The notes under the pieces are model-generated. The model did not search any database, had not been told where the DNA came from, and worked only from the letters and a program-made list of their open reading frames with translations. A stretch of 6,106 bases of DNA from an uncultured Collinsella sp. (GTDB lineage Bacteria; Actinomycetota; Coriobacteriia; Coriobacteriales; Coriobacteriaceae), in NCBI GenBank assembly GCA_900754385.1, contig CAAECP010000007.1:1-6106 (forward strand), in the 5' to 3' direction. Shown piece by piece: positions 1 to 6,090 of the stretch. The stretch's first letter is position 1. Every line of letters starts with the position of its first letter. The translations under genes and the position numbers were made by a program.

Positions 1-106
1 ACTTAGTTTTCAGAACATTCCGCAGACCAGGAAACCCCCTTATCCGCGGCTCCGAAGGAGCAGGATAAGGGGGTTTCCATGGTCGAGGACGTTCTGAAAA
101 CTAAGT
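1..106. repeat. Long nested palindrome downstream of oppF
   Basis: Two perfect inverted repeats sit one inside the other. The outer pair is 16 bases: ACTTAGTTTTCAGAAC at 1-16 and its reverse complement at 91-106. The inner pair is 16 bases: GGAAACCCCCTTATCC at 30-45 and its complement at 63-78. It is extended by 25-29 pairing with 80-84 around a bulged A at 79. A tip stem pairs 49-53 with 57-61 around the loop GAA. Short pairs at 18-20/87-89 partly bridge the two main stems, so nearly the whole stretch can fold as one hairpin of about 45 pairs. It lies 29 bases after the oppF stop. It could be an operon-end structure, a small palindromic repeat element with terminal inverted repeats, or a double operator. 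The left arm begins at base 1, so the true outer border is not visible. Confidence 0.85.
25..84 (-). terminator. Possible transcription terminator after oppF
   Basis: The inner stem of the palindrome (30-45 with 63-78, plus 25-29 with 80-84) is strong, with a run of five G-C pairs, and follows the last gene of the operon. That position fits a transcription end. There is no T-run after the stem on either strand: on the minus strand the stem is followed by CTGCGGAATG. It therefore does not match the standard intrinsic terminator, and its role here is inferred from position and stem strength. It might instead act with Rho, protect the 3' end of the mRNA, or be part of a repeat element. Confidence 0.4.
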
Positions 107-135
107 CCAGCACGGGCCCGGACGATAACAACCGG

Positions 136-1164
136 CTACAGGTCGATGTGCGATTCCTTGATCGGGAACGGCTCCGCGAAGTGGCAGGCGCAGCAGTGAC
201 CCGGTGCAACTTCCTTAAACTCGGGAAGTTTCTCAGAGCAGATGCCCTGCGCGATCGGGCAGCGGGTGTGGAAACGGCAACCGGTCGGCGGATCCAGCGG
301 TGACGGCGGATCGCCGGCAAGGATGATGCGCTTACGGGTCTTCTGGATATCCGGATCGGGCACCGGCACGGCAGACAGCAGCGACTGCGTGTACGGATGG
401 TGAGGCTCGCTATAGAGCGTCTTCCAGTCCGAAACCTCGACCATCTTACCCAGATACATAACGGCAACGCGATCGGAGATGTGCTGTACGACGGACAGGT
501 CGTGGGCGATAAACAGATACGCGGTACCGAACTTGTCCTGCAGTTCCTTGAGCAGGTTCAGAACCTGGGCCTGAATGGAAACATCCAGAGCGGAAACCGG
601 CTCGTCGCAGATAATCAGCTTGGGCTTCAGCGCAAAAGCGCGGGCAATGCCGACACGCTGACGCTGACCGCCGGAGAACTCATGAGGATAGCGGTTGATG
701 TGCTCGGGGTTCAGTCCGACAACGTCGAGAAGCTCGCGGACGCGCTCAATGCGCTCCTCCTTGGTGCCCACGCCATGAATGGTCATGGGCTCGGAGACGA
801 TCTCACCGATGGTCATACGAGGGTTGAGCGAAGCATAGGGGTCCTGGAAGATGAACTGCATCTCGCGACGCATGTCCTTGATCTCGTGCTTGCTCATCTC
901 GGCAACGTCTTTGCCCTGGAAGAACACTTTGCCGGCCGTCGGCTTGGTGAGGCGCATTATGGTACGGCCCGTGGTGGACTTACCGCAACCAGACTCGCCG
1001 ACCAGGCCAAAGGTCTCGCCCGGATAAATCTCGAACGAAATGTCATTCACAGCAGAGACGACACGCTTGGAGAAGCGCTTGGCGAACATGCCGGACTCAG
1101 CGGGAAACTCCTTAGAGAGGTGCTCGACCTTCAGCAGCGGAGTGCGCTCGTTGGTATCTGTCAT
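136..1164 (-). CDS. oppF: Oligopeptide ABC transporter ATPase OppF
   Basis: This is a 342-residue cytoplasmic ATPase that pairs with OppD to power peptide uptake. All motifs of a working ABC ATPase are visible: Walker A GESGCGKST at 56-64, Q-loop Gln107, signature FSGGQRQR at 163-170, Walker B ending in Asp187-Glu188, D-loop SALD at 191-194 and switch His221. The C-terminal oligopeptide-transporter extension holds Cys296, Cys302, Cys309 and Cys327, spaced x5, x6 and x17 exactly as in OppD, which fits a 4Fe-4S site as known in this family. Two further cysteines, 324 and 325, sit just before the last one. The ATG shares its A with the end of the oppD TAA stop, and a ribosome site AGGGAGG lies 9 bases upstream, so the start is well supported. 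Length is normal and no damage is seen. The exact substrate (oligopeptide, dipeptide or other) cannot be read from the ATPase. Confidence 0.95.
   Translation of the reverse strand: MTDTNERTPLLKVEHLSKEFPAESGMFAKRFSKRVVSAVNDISFEIYPGETFGLVGESGCGKSTTGRTIMRLTKPTAGKVFFQGKDVAEMSKHEIKDMRREMQFIFQDPYASLNPRMTIGEIVSEPMTIHGVGTKEERIERVRELLDVVGLNPEHINRYPHEFSGGQRQRVGIARAFALKPKLIICDEPVSALDVSIQAQVLNLLKELQDKFGTAYLFIAHDLSVVQHISDRVAVMYLGKMVEVSDWKTLYSEPHHPYTQSLLSAVPVPDPDIQKTRKRIILAGDPPSPLDPPTGCRFHTRCPIAQGICSEKLPEFKEVAPGHCCACHFAEPFPIKESHIDL
184..279 (-). other. Predicted Fe-S cysteine motif of OppF
   Basis: Codons 296-327 of oppF cover C-x5-C-x6-C-x17-C, in the context GCRFHTRCP at the start and GHCCACHF at the end. 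This is the conserved C-terminal signature of OppD/OppF-type ATPases. In some structurally studied relatives the four cysteines bind a 4Fe-4S cluster. Metal binding here is inferred from spacing. Confidence 0.6.
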
Positions 1165-2255
1165 TACGCCTCGCCTCCCTTCTTGGAATCCTTGCGCGTA
1201 CGGGACGTCTCAGGAGCGTTCTTGAGGAACTCGGGGTCACCGGAGTAGTGGCACGCAGAGTAATGACCAGACTCGGTGACAACGCGCTCGGGGCGCTGCT
1301 TGCGGCACTTGTCCGTCGCATAGGGGCAGCGAGGAGAGAACACGCAGCCCTCAGGCAGGTTCATGAGCGAAGGCGGGTTGCCGTGAATCGGCGTAAGCGG
1401 CTTCTTCTCTTCGATGGCCTGCTCCGGGATGGAGCGGATAAGGCCCCAGGTGTAGGGGTGGCGACTCTCGTAGAAGATTTCCTCAGCAGTACCGAACTCG
1501 ACGGGACGGCCGGCGTACATAACCATGATCTTATCGGCCATATCGGCAACGACGCCCAGGTCATGGGTAATCATGATGATGGCGTTGCCGTTCTTCTCCT
1601 GCATTTCCTGCATGAGCTCGATAATCTGAGCCTGAATGGTAACGTCCAGAGCCGTCGTGGGCTCGTCGGCAATCAGGATATCGGGATCGCAGGCAAGAGC
1701 CATAGCGATCATGACACGCTGACGCATACCGCCGGAGAACTGGTGCGGATACTCATTGACGCGCTTCTCGGGCTCGGGAATACCAACGAGGTCCAAAAGC
1801 TCGGTGGCACGCTTGAGCGCCTCCTGCTTGGAGTAGCCACGGTGCAGACGAAGGCCCTCGCCCACCTGTTTGCCGATCTTATAGACCGGGTTCAAAGAGG
1901 TCATAGGATCCTGGAAGATCATCGCGATGTCGTTTCCGCGAATGTGCTGCATCTCTTCCTCGGTCATCTCGAGGATAGAACGACCGCGATAGCGAACGTC
2001 GCCGCCCTCGATCTTTCCCGGAGGCATCGAGATGAGGCCCATGATGGTCATGGCGGTCACGGACTTACCGGAGCCGGACTCACCGACGACACCCAGGGTC
2101 TCGCCGCGATCGAGCGTGTAGGACACACCGTCGACAGCGCGAACGACACCATCCTCGGTATGGAAATACATCTTAAGGTCATCGACCTCGAGCAGATGCT
2201 GGCCCTCGGGAACCGGCTGGTCCTTCAGGTCCACATAGTTCTTGTTCTTCTTCAT
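1164..2255 (-). CDS. oppD: Oligopeptide ABC transporter ATPase OppD
   Basis: This 363-residue cytoplasmic ATPase is the partner of OppF. Motifs in order: Walker A GESGSGKS at 58-65, Q-loop Gln115, signature FSGGMRQR at 173-180, Walker B ending in Asp197-Glu198, D-loop TALD at 201-204 and switch His231. The C-terminal domain typical of oligopeptide and nickel transporters follows, with NPPSLMNLPEGC and the cysteine set 304, 310, 317 and 335. The tail 345-363 is rich in Lys, Arg and Ser and looks flexible. The reading FSGGMRQR is the form usual in OppD/DppD, against FSGGQRQR in OppF, which supports the D/F assignment. The ATG lies 2 bases after the oppC stop. Its ribosome site GAAGGA is inside the oppC coding end, 9 bases upstream, so translation is probably coupled to oppC. 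Length is normal. Confidence 0.95.
   Translation of the reverse strand: MKKNKNYVDLKDQPVPEGQHLLEVDDLKMYFHTEDGVVRAVDGVSYTLDRGETLGVVGESGSGKSVTAMTIMGLISMPPGKIEGGDVRYRGRSILEMTEEEMQHIRGNDIAMIFQDPMTSLNPVYKIGKQVGEGLRLHRGYSKQEALKRATELLDLVGIPEPEKRVNEYPHQFSGGMRQRVMIAMALACDPDILIADEPTTALDVTIQAQIIELMQEMQEKNGNAIIMITHDLGVVADMADKIMVMYAGRPVEFGTAEEIFYESRHPYTWGLIRSIPEQAIEEKKPLTPIHGNPPSLMNLPEGCVFSPRCPYATDKCRKQRPERVVTESGHYSACHYSGDPEFLKNAPETSRTRKDSKKGGEA
1174..1180 (-). promoter_or_regulatory. Ribosome binding site of oppF
   Basis: AGGGAGG on the minus strand ends 9 bases before the oppF ATG and lies inside the last codons of oppD. It fixes the oppF start at 1164 and, together with the TAATG stop/start overlap, points to coupled translation. 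Confidence 0.75.
1251..1346 (-). other. Predicted Fe-S cysteine motif of OppD
   Basis: Codons 304-335 of oppD hold C-x5-C-x6-C-x17-C, in the context GCVFSPRCPYATDKC and ending GHYSACHY. The spacing is the same as in OppF. Family knowledge links these cysteines to a 4Fe-4S cluster next to the nucleotide-binding domain. Binding is inferred here. Confidence 0.6.
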
Positions 2256-2257
2256 CC

Positions 2258-3193
2258 TTATGCGTCCTTCATCTTGACGTCGAGGGCGTCGCGCAGACCG
2301 TCACCCAGCAGGGTGAAGGCGAGCACCGTCGAGAGAATTGCCAGACCGGGCATGATCATCATCCAGGGAGCAGTCAGAAGATACTGCTGACCGTCCTGAA
2401 TCATGGAGCCCCACGAAGGCGTAGGCGGAATAACGCCCATGCCGAGGAAGGACAGAGCGGACTCGGTCAGAATGGCGCCACCAATGTTCATGGTCGCGTA
2501 GACCACGATGGAGGCAACGGAGTTCGGGAAGATGTGACGCACGACGATACGAGCATCAGATGCACCCATCGCGCGCGCAGCGTCAACATAGTCGTTTTCT
2601 TTGACCGTCAAGATTGCAGAGCGGAAGACGCGCGCAATCGAAGGCCAGCCGAGAATACCGATGGCGATAAAGACGTTCTGAAGACCACGGCCGATAACGG
2701 CGATCATGGCGACAACGAACAGCACGTACGGGAACGCCAGGAAGATATCCGCACAGCGCATGATGATCGTATCCCAGATCCCGCCGTAGAAACCGGCCAG
2801 AGCACCCATGACCAGACCGATCACCGTGGAGATCGCGGTGGCCATAATGCCGACGGACAGCGAAACGCGTGCACCGTAGATAACGCGGACGAGAATGTCG
2901 CGACCAAGGGCGTCGGTGCCAAACGGGTGCTCTGCACACGGAGCCAACAGCGACGTCTCGGCCATGGTGGTCGAGTCGGAAGCCGTCGGCGAACCAAGCC
3001 AGGGCTTAGCCCACAGATCTGCGGTCAGGGCAACCAAAACGACGATGATGATCCAGCAGACACCGATAACGGCGAGCTTGTTCTTGCGAAGACGCTTAAA
3101 AGCGTCACCCCACAGCGTGCGGGACTTGGCGGGAGCAGATGCGGCCTTGCTGGCGGTATCCTGCTCCTGAGACTGAGAATCAGTTTCCTGCAT
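2258..3193 (-). CDS. oppC: Oligopeptide ABC transporter permease OppC
   Basis: This is a 311-residue inner-membrane permease that forms the translocation channel with OppB. Residues 1-26 are a polar tail rich in Gln, Ser, Ala, Glu and Asp, probably disordered in the cytoplasm. A first membrane helix follows at about 38-59. The family signature HPFGTDALGRDIL is at 89-101, several further helices run from about 110 to 292, the ATPase-coupling EAA-type loop DYVDAARAMGASDARIVVRH spans 201-220, ESALSFLGMGVIPPTPSWG is at 244-262, and the C-terminal GDGLRDALDVKMKD is at 297-310. These are the hallmarks of the OppC/DppC branch. The ATG is 7 bases after a strong ribosome site AAGGGAGGT, and the gap to oppB is 14 bases. 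Length is normal and the frame is intact. DppC or a related peptide or nickel permease has the same architecture, so the substrate is assigned from the operon as a whole. Confidence 0.94.
   Translation of the reverse strand: MQETDSQSQEQDTASKAASAPAKSRTLWGDAFKRLRKNKLAVIGVCWIIIVVLVALTADLWAKPWLGSPTASDSTTMAETSLLAPCAEHPFGTDALGRDILVRVIYGARVSLSVGIMATAISTVIGLVMGALAGFYGGIWDTIIMRCADIFLAFPYVLFVVAMIAVIGRGLQNVFIAIGILGWPSIARVFRSAILTVKENDYVDAARAMGASDARIVVRHIFPNSVASIVVYATMNIGGAILTESALSFLGMGVIPPTPSWGSMIQDGQQYLLTAPWMMIMPGLAILSTVLAFTLLGDGLRDALDVKMKDA
2265..2270 (-). promoter_or_regulatory. Ribosome binding site of oppD
   Basis: GAAGGA on the minus strand, 9 bases before the oppD ATG and fully within the last codons of oppC. 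The weaker AAGG right next to the ATG is too close to serve. Confidence 0.65.
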
Positions 3194-3200
3194 GAGACGT

Positions 3201-3209
3201 ACCTCCCTT
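3201..3209 (-). promoter_or_regulatory. Ribosome binding site of oppC, fused to oppB stop
   Basis: AAGGGAGGT lies 7 bases before the oppC ATG. The oppB stop codon TAA overlaps its first two bases (TAAGGGAGGT), so a ribosome ending oppB stops on the oppC ribosome site. This fits coupled, balanced production of the two permease halves. Confidence 0.8.
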
Positions 3210-4245
3210 AGGCCTTATCCGACGGACCGCCAAGGCGGATGCGCGGGTCGAGGAATGCATAGCTAATGTCGACGAGCAGGTTAATCACCATGACGACGAC
3301 GACGATGAGCGTAACGCCGCCCATAACGATGGGCCAGTCACGCATGCTAATGGCGCGATAGACCTCATAGCCGATACCGGGCCAGTTAAAAACCGTCTCG
3401 GTCAGGATGGCGCCCGAAAGCATGCCACCAAAGTCGACACCAATATAGGTAACGACGGGGATGAGTGCATTCTTAAGCGCATGCTTGACGATGATCGCGC
3501 GATTGGAGAGACCCTTGGCCTTTGCCGTACGGATGTAATCCTGGTTCATGACGTCAAGCAGCTGCGAGCGCATAATGCGGGCGGCATAAGCGGTCGAAAC
3601 CGAAGCCAGCGTAATGGTCGGAAGCACATAGTGCATCCAATCCTGATACTGAGAGCTGGAACCGCCGGCACCCGAGATCGGCATGGAGATTGCACCGCCC
3701 GTAGCGTCCTTGAGGATGACGCCAAAGAACAGCTGCAGCAACATACCGAGCCAGAAGGCCGGGACCGCAACGAGGATCGACGTGGTGAGCGTTACCAAAA
3801 TATCCCAGAAGGAATAACGCTTTACCGCCGAAATGATACCCGCACCGATACCCATGATTGCCTCGAGCACGATGGCGCACGCGGCAAGTTTGACCGTATA
3901 CGGATACTTCTGGGCAAAAATTTCCGTAACCGGCAGCTTGCGCTGATACGAATTGCCCAGATCGCCATGAAGCAGGCCGTTCATGTAATACAAGTAACGG
4001 TCCACGAGCGACGTTTGAACGGGGTCGCCGTTCTCGTCAAGGATCGCGTTGCCGTCCTCGTCCGACTGGACCAGGTGATAGCGGACGCGAAGCTGAAGCT
4101 CCACCTCGGGGGACAGAGCCTTGTCTCCACCGATCAGCTTGATCGGATCTCCCGGCACGATATTCTGAAGGGCGAACAGAATCAGCGTAACGCCCAAAAA
4201 TACCGGGATGAACTGAAGCACACGTTTAACGATGTACTTACCCAT
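3208..4245 (-). CDS. oppB: Oligopeptide ABC transporter permease OppB
   Basis: This 345-residue inner-membrane permease is the partner of OppC. About six membrane helices are visible, at roughly 10-30, 119-141, 149-177, 204-224, 258-281 and 305-328. Other family marks are the opening MGKYIVKRVLQFIPVFLGVT, a long outside loop between helices 1 and 2 with LLHGDLGNSY at 91-100, the EAA-type coupling loop DYIRTAKAKGLSNRAIIVKH at 236-255 followed by ALKNALIPVV, ETVFNWPGIGYEVYRAI at 283-299, and the C-terminal DISYAFLDPRIRLG. Residues 59-80 form an acidic insert containing DEDGNAILDENGDPV within the outside loop, longer than I expect for classical OppB or DppB. The ATG has AGGGGA 5 bases upstream. 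The gene follows oppA after a gap with a stem-loop. No damage is seen. Confidence 0.94.
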   Translation of the reverse strand: MGKYIVKRVLQFIPVFLGVTLILFALQNIVPGDPIKLIGGDKALSPEVELQLRVRYHLVQSDEDGNAILDENGDPVQTSLVDRYLYYMNGLLHGDLGNSYQRKLPVTEIFAQKYPYTVKLAACAIVLEAIMGIGAGIISAVKRYSFWDILVTLTTSILVAVPAFWLGMLLQLFFGVILKDATGGAISMPISGAGGSSSQYQDWMHYVLPTITLASVSTAYAARIMRSQLLDVMNQDYIRTAKAKGLSNRAIIVKHALKNALIPVVTYIGVDFGGMLSGAILTETVFNWPGIGYEVYRAISMRDWPIVMGGVTLIVVVVMVINLLVDISYAFLDPRIRLGGPSDKA

Positions 4246-4250
4246 ACCAC

Positions 4251-4264
4251 TCCCCTATCTAGGG
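4251..4264 (-). promoter_or_regulatory. oppB ribosome site within a small hairpin
   Basis: AGGGGA (4251-4256) lies 5 bases before the oppB ATG. Part of it can pair with CCCT just upstream: 4253-4256 with 4261-4264, loop of four. This 4-bp stem might slightly mask the site and lower oppB translation. The pairing is short, so any effect is speculative, but the ribosome site itself supports the start. Confidence 0.55.
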
Positions 4265-4275
4265 ATTAACCTAAA

Positions 4276-4305
4276 TGGGATGCCGATCGCCAGACCGGCA
4301 TCCCA
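4276..4305 (-). terminator. Stem-loop between oppA and oppB, probable attenuator
   Basis: A perfect 10-bp inverted repeat, TGGGATGCCG at 4276-4285 and CGGCATCCCA at 4296-4305, encloses a 10-base loop. Read along the operon, the stem is followed by TTTAGGTT, a broken T-run, so it could stop part of the transcripts after oppA. In related operons the binding protein is made in excess over the membrane parts, often through such a hairpin or through mRNA protection. Both readings fit. On the opposite strand the stem is followed by AAAATT, which does not look like a terminator. The rest of the 156-base gap (4306-4401) shows no gene, no repeat and no convincing promoter. Confidence 0.65.
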
Positions 4306-4401
4306 AAATTACCATCAGCCAGTTTACCCCAGGTTAGGGAGAACTGTATGTTTCCCATGAGGTCTACGTAAATACTTGACCCTCACGGAAGCTGCAAACT
4401 C

Positions 4402-6078
4402 TTAGGCGAGCTCAGCGGTACCCAGCTCAGCGTGCTTCTGCGGATCGACATAGAGGTGCTTGATGCGATCGGAGCCGACGATGGTGTGCGTGTAGAACAT
4501 CACCGGGATGACCGGGCAGTCGGCAGCGACCATAGCGTCGGCCTCCTGCATCTTAGCAACGCGCTCTTCGTCGTCAACCGTGGTGCGAGCCTCGTTGACC
4601 TTGGCGTCGAACTCGGGGTTGTTGTAACCAGAGCGGTTGTCGCCACCGAGGGAGTCGGAGTGGAACAGCGGATACAGGAAGTTGTCCATAATCGGGTAGT
4701 CGGCAATCCAACCCAGACGACCGAACTGATAGTTAAAGTTCTGGTACTGCTCGAGCAAGGCAGACCACTCAGGGGTATCGGAGACAGCGGTAACGCCAAC
4801 CTTGGCGAGGTCACCGATGATGGACTCCATGATCTCCTTGTGGCCACCATCCTGGTTGTAGGAAAGGGTCACGTTAATGCCACGATCGCCGTTAGCGCCA
4901 GCGGGAGCAACCTTGTCCAGGTACTCGTTAGCCTTGTCGACGTCGTAGGCGCAGAACTCCCATGCGCCCTCCTTGTAGCCATCGATGCCCGGAGGAACAA
5001 TGCCGTCGGCGGGGGTACGGGTACCCTTGAAGATAGTCTTGCAGATGGCCTCACGGTTGATGGCCAGGGAGATACCCCTGCGCAGGTCGGCGTTGTTGAA
5101 CGGCTCGGCCGTGTTGTTGCAGGTCAGGTAGTAGGTGGAAGGCTCGGAACCGAGCAGCATGCGCTCGCCGTCACCCATGGTGTAGCCGTCCTTGGACACG
5201 CCGCGATCCTTCTTGGCGGCGTCGATCTGAGCAACGGGAACATCGCAGACATCGAGATTACCGGCCTGGAACTCCTTGTAAGCGGTCTCCATGTCCTTGA
5301 TGACCTGGAAGTGGATGCCATCGATCTTGGCCTTGTCGCCATAGTAATCGTCGAACTTCTTGAGGTTGATCTCCTGACCATCCTCCCACTTGCCGTCCAT
5401 CATGAACGGGCCGTTACCGACCGGTGCAAGGTAGAAGCTCTTGGCATCGGACTCGGCGCACTCGGGAACCGGGGCCAGAGCCGGGTGAGAGGCGACGAAG
5501 GGGAAGTCGGCGTAAGCGGAAGACAGCTTGACGACGAGGGTCTCATCGTCGGGGCAGGTAACACCGCTGAGTTCAGTAGCGTTACCGGCAAGCAGATCGT
5601 CATAGCCCTCGACCATGGAAAGGTGATAGGAGACCTCGGAAGGGCCATACTCGGTAGCGATGGCCGACTTGGTGTTGACCAGACGCTCCCAACCGAGCTT
5701 GAAGGACTTGGAGGTAACGTCGTCACCGTTGTGGAACTTGGCCTTCTTGATCTTGAAGGTGAACTCGGTGGCGTCGTCGTTAGCCTCGAAGGACTCGCAA
5801 GCCAGCGGAACGATCTCGCCCTTCTCGGCGTCATAAGAGGTCAGAGCGTCAAAGAGCTGGTACTCGACCTGAGTGCCCTGGTCCTCCTGGACATTGTAGG
5901 GGTCGATGCAGACCGGGTTGTTGATGTAGAAGTTCAGCGTCGAACCGGACTCAGAACCGGAAGTGTCGCCGCCCTTCTTGCCGCATGCGGCAAGAAAAGC
6001 CATGGAGCTCGCAGCGAGGGTGCCGCCAACAAAGGCGCGACGACCCATAACGGGCTGGTGGAACATAGAATCAGCCAT
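4402..6078 (-). CDS. oppA: Peptide-binding lipoprotein OppA (SBP_bac_5 family)
   Basis: This is the 558-residue solute-binding protein of the importer, which captures peptides outside the membrane and delivers them to OppBC. The leader has a twin-arginine motif GRRAFVGG at 12-19, a mildly hydrophobic core and a lipobox LAAC with the lipid-bearing Cys32, followed by a Gly/Ser-rich linker at about 33-47. Family 5 binding-protein marks are FHNGDDVTSKSF at 115-126, PVGNGPF at 219-225, LRRGISLAINREAI at 332-345 and GWIADYPIMDNFLYPLF at 456-472. Length is within the usual range for OppA. Nine further cysteines follow Cys32, many for an exported protein. Met1 is chosen because AAGGAGGA ends 4 bases upstream; Met5 and Met11 would lie too far from it and shorten or destroy the leader. 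Peptide preference cannot be told from sequence alone, and a dipeptide, signal-peptide or other ligand remains possible. Confidence 0.93.
   Translation of the reverse strand: MADSMFHQPVMGRRAFVGGTLAASSMAFLAACGKKGGDTSGSESGSTLNFYINNPVCIDPYNVQEDQGTQVEYQLFDALTSYDAEKGEIVPLACESFEANDDATEFTFKIKKAKFHNGDDVTSKSFKLGWERLVNTKSAIATEYGPSEVSYHLSMVEGYDDLLAGNATELSGVTCPDDETLVVKLSSAYADFPFVASHPALAPVPECAESDAKSFYLAPVGNGPFMMDGKWEDGQEINLKKFDDYYGDKAKIDGIHFQVIKDMETAYKEFQAGNLDVCDVPVAQIDAAKKDRGVSKDGYTMGDGERMLLGSEPSTYYLTCNNTAEPFNNADLRRGISLAINREAICKTIFKGTRTPADGIVPPGIDGYKEGAWEFCAYDVDKANEYLDKVAPAGANGDRGINVTLSYNQDGGHKEIMESIIGDLAKVGVTAVSDTPEWSALLEQYQNFNYQFGRLGWIADYPIMDNFLYPLFHSDSLGGDNRSGYNNPEFDAKVNEARTTVDDEERVAKMQEADAMVAADCPVIPVMFYTHTIVGSDRIKHLYVDPQKHAELGTAELA
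5983..6078 (-). other. Twin-arginine lipoprotein signal peptide of OppA
   Basis: Codons 1-32 of oppA. Arg13-Arg14 with Phe16 match the R-R-x-F core of Tat leaders, and Leu29-Ala-Ala-Cys32 is a standard lipobox. Cleavage before Cys32 by the lipoprotein signal peptidase is expected. Whether export is by Tat or Sec cannot be settled from sequence, because the residue before the arginines is Gly rather than the usual Ser or Thr. Confidence 0.7.
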
Positions 6079-6082
6079 GCCA

Positions 6083-6090
6083 TCCTCCTT
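6083..6090 (-). promoter_or_regulatory. Ribosome binding site of oppA
   Basis: AAGGAGGA on the minus strand ends 4 bases before the chosen ATG (the core AGGAGG ends 5 bases before it). It is close to the ideal match to the 16S rRNA end, in keeping with high production of the binding protein. The promoter and any operator lie beyond base 6106. Confidence 0.8.

Noticed and set aside
1..135. CRISPR repeat or tRNA-like gene in the palindrome region
   Set aside because: There is only one symmetric unit with no spacer-repeat series, and the fold is a single long hairpin and not a cloverleaf.
79..303. Plus-strand open frame of 74 codons starting inside the palindrome, with AAGGGGG just upstream
   Set aside because: It lies antisense to the end of oppF, its apparent ribosome site is part of the inner palindrome arm, and the protein shows no domain or family likeness.
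397..2390. Two long plus-strand open frames opposite oppF, oppD and the end of oppC
   Set aside because: Both are antisense shadows of genes with intact motifs, and their products look like no known protein.
4006..4071. Calcium-binding EF-hand in the OppB insert
   Set aside because: The spacing of acidic residues and glycine does not fit: there is no Gly at loop position 6 and no Glu at position 12.
4340..4375. Possible internal promoter for oppB on the minus strand (TTTACG and CATACA, 16 bases apart)
   Set aside because: The match to the standard boxes is poor, with only four of six and three of six bases, and such matches are common by chance.
4376..4380. TTGAC on the plus strand as a -35 box
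   Set aside because: No TATAAT-like box follows at the right distance and no plus-strand gene lies downstream.
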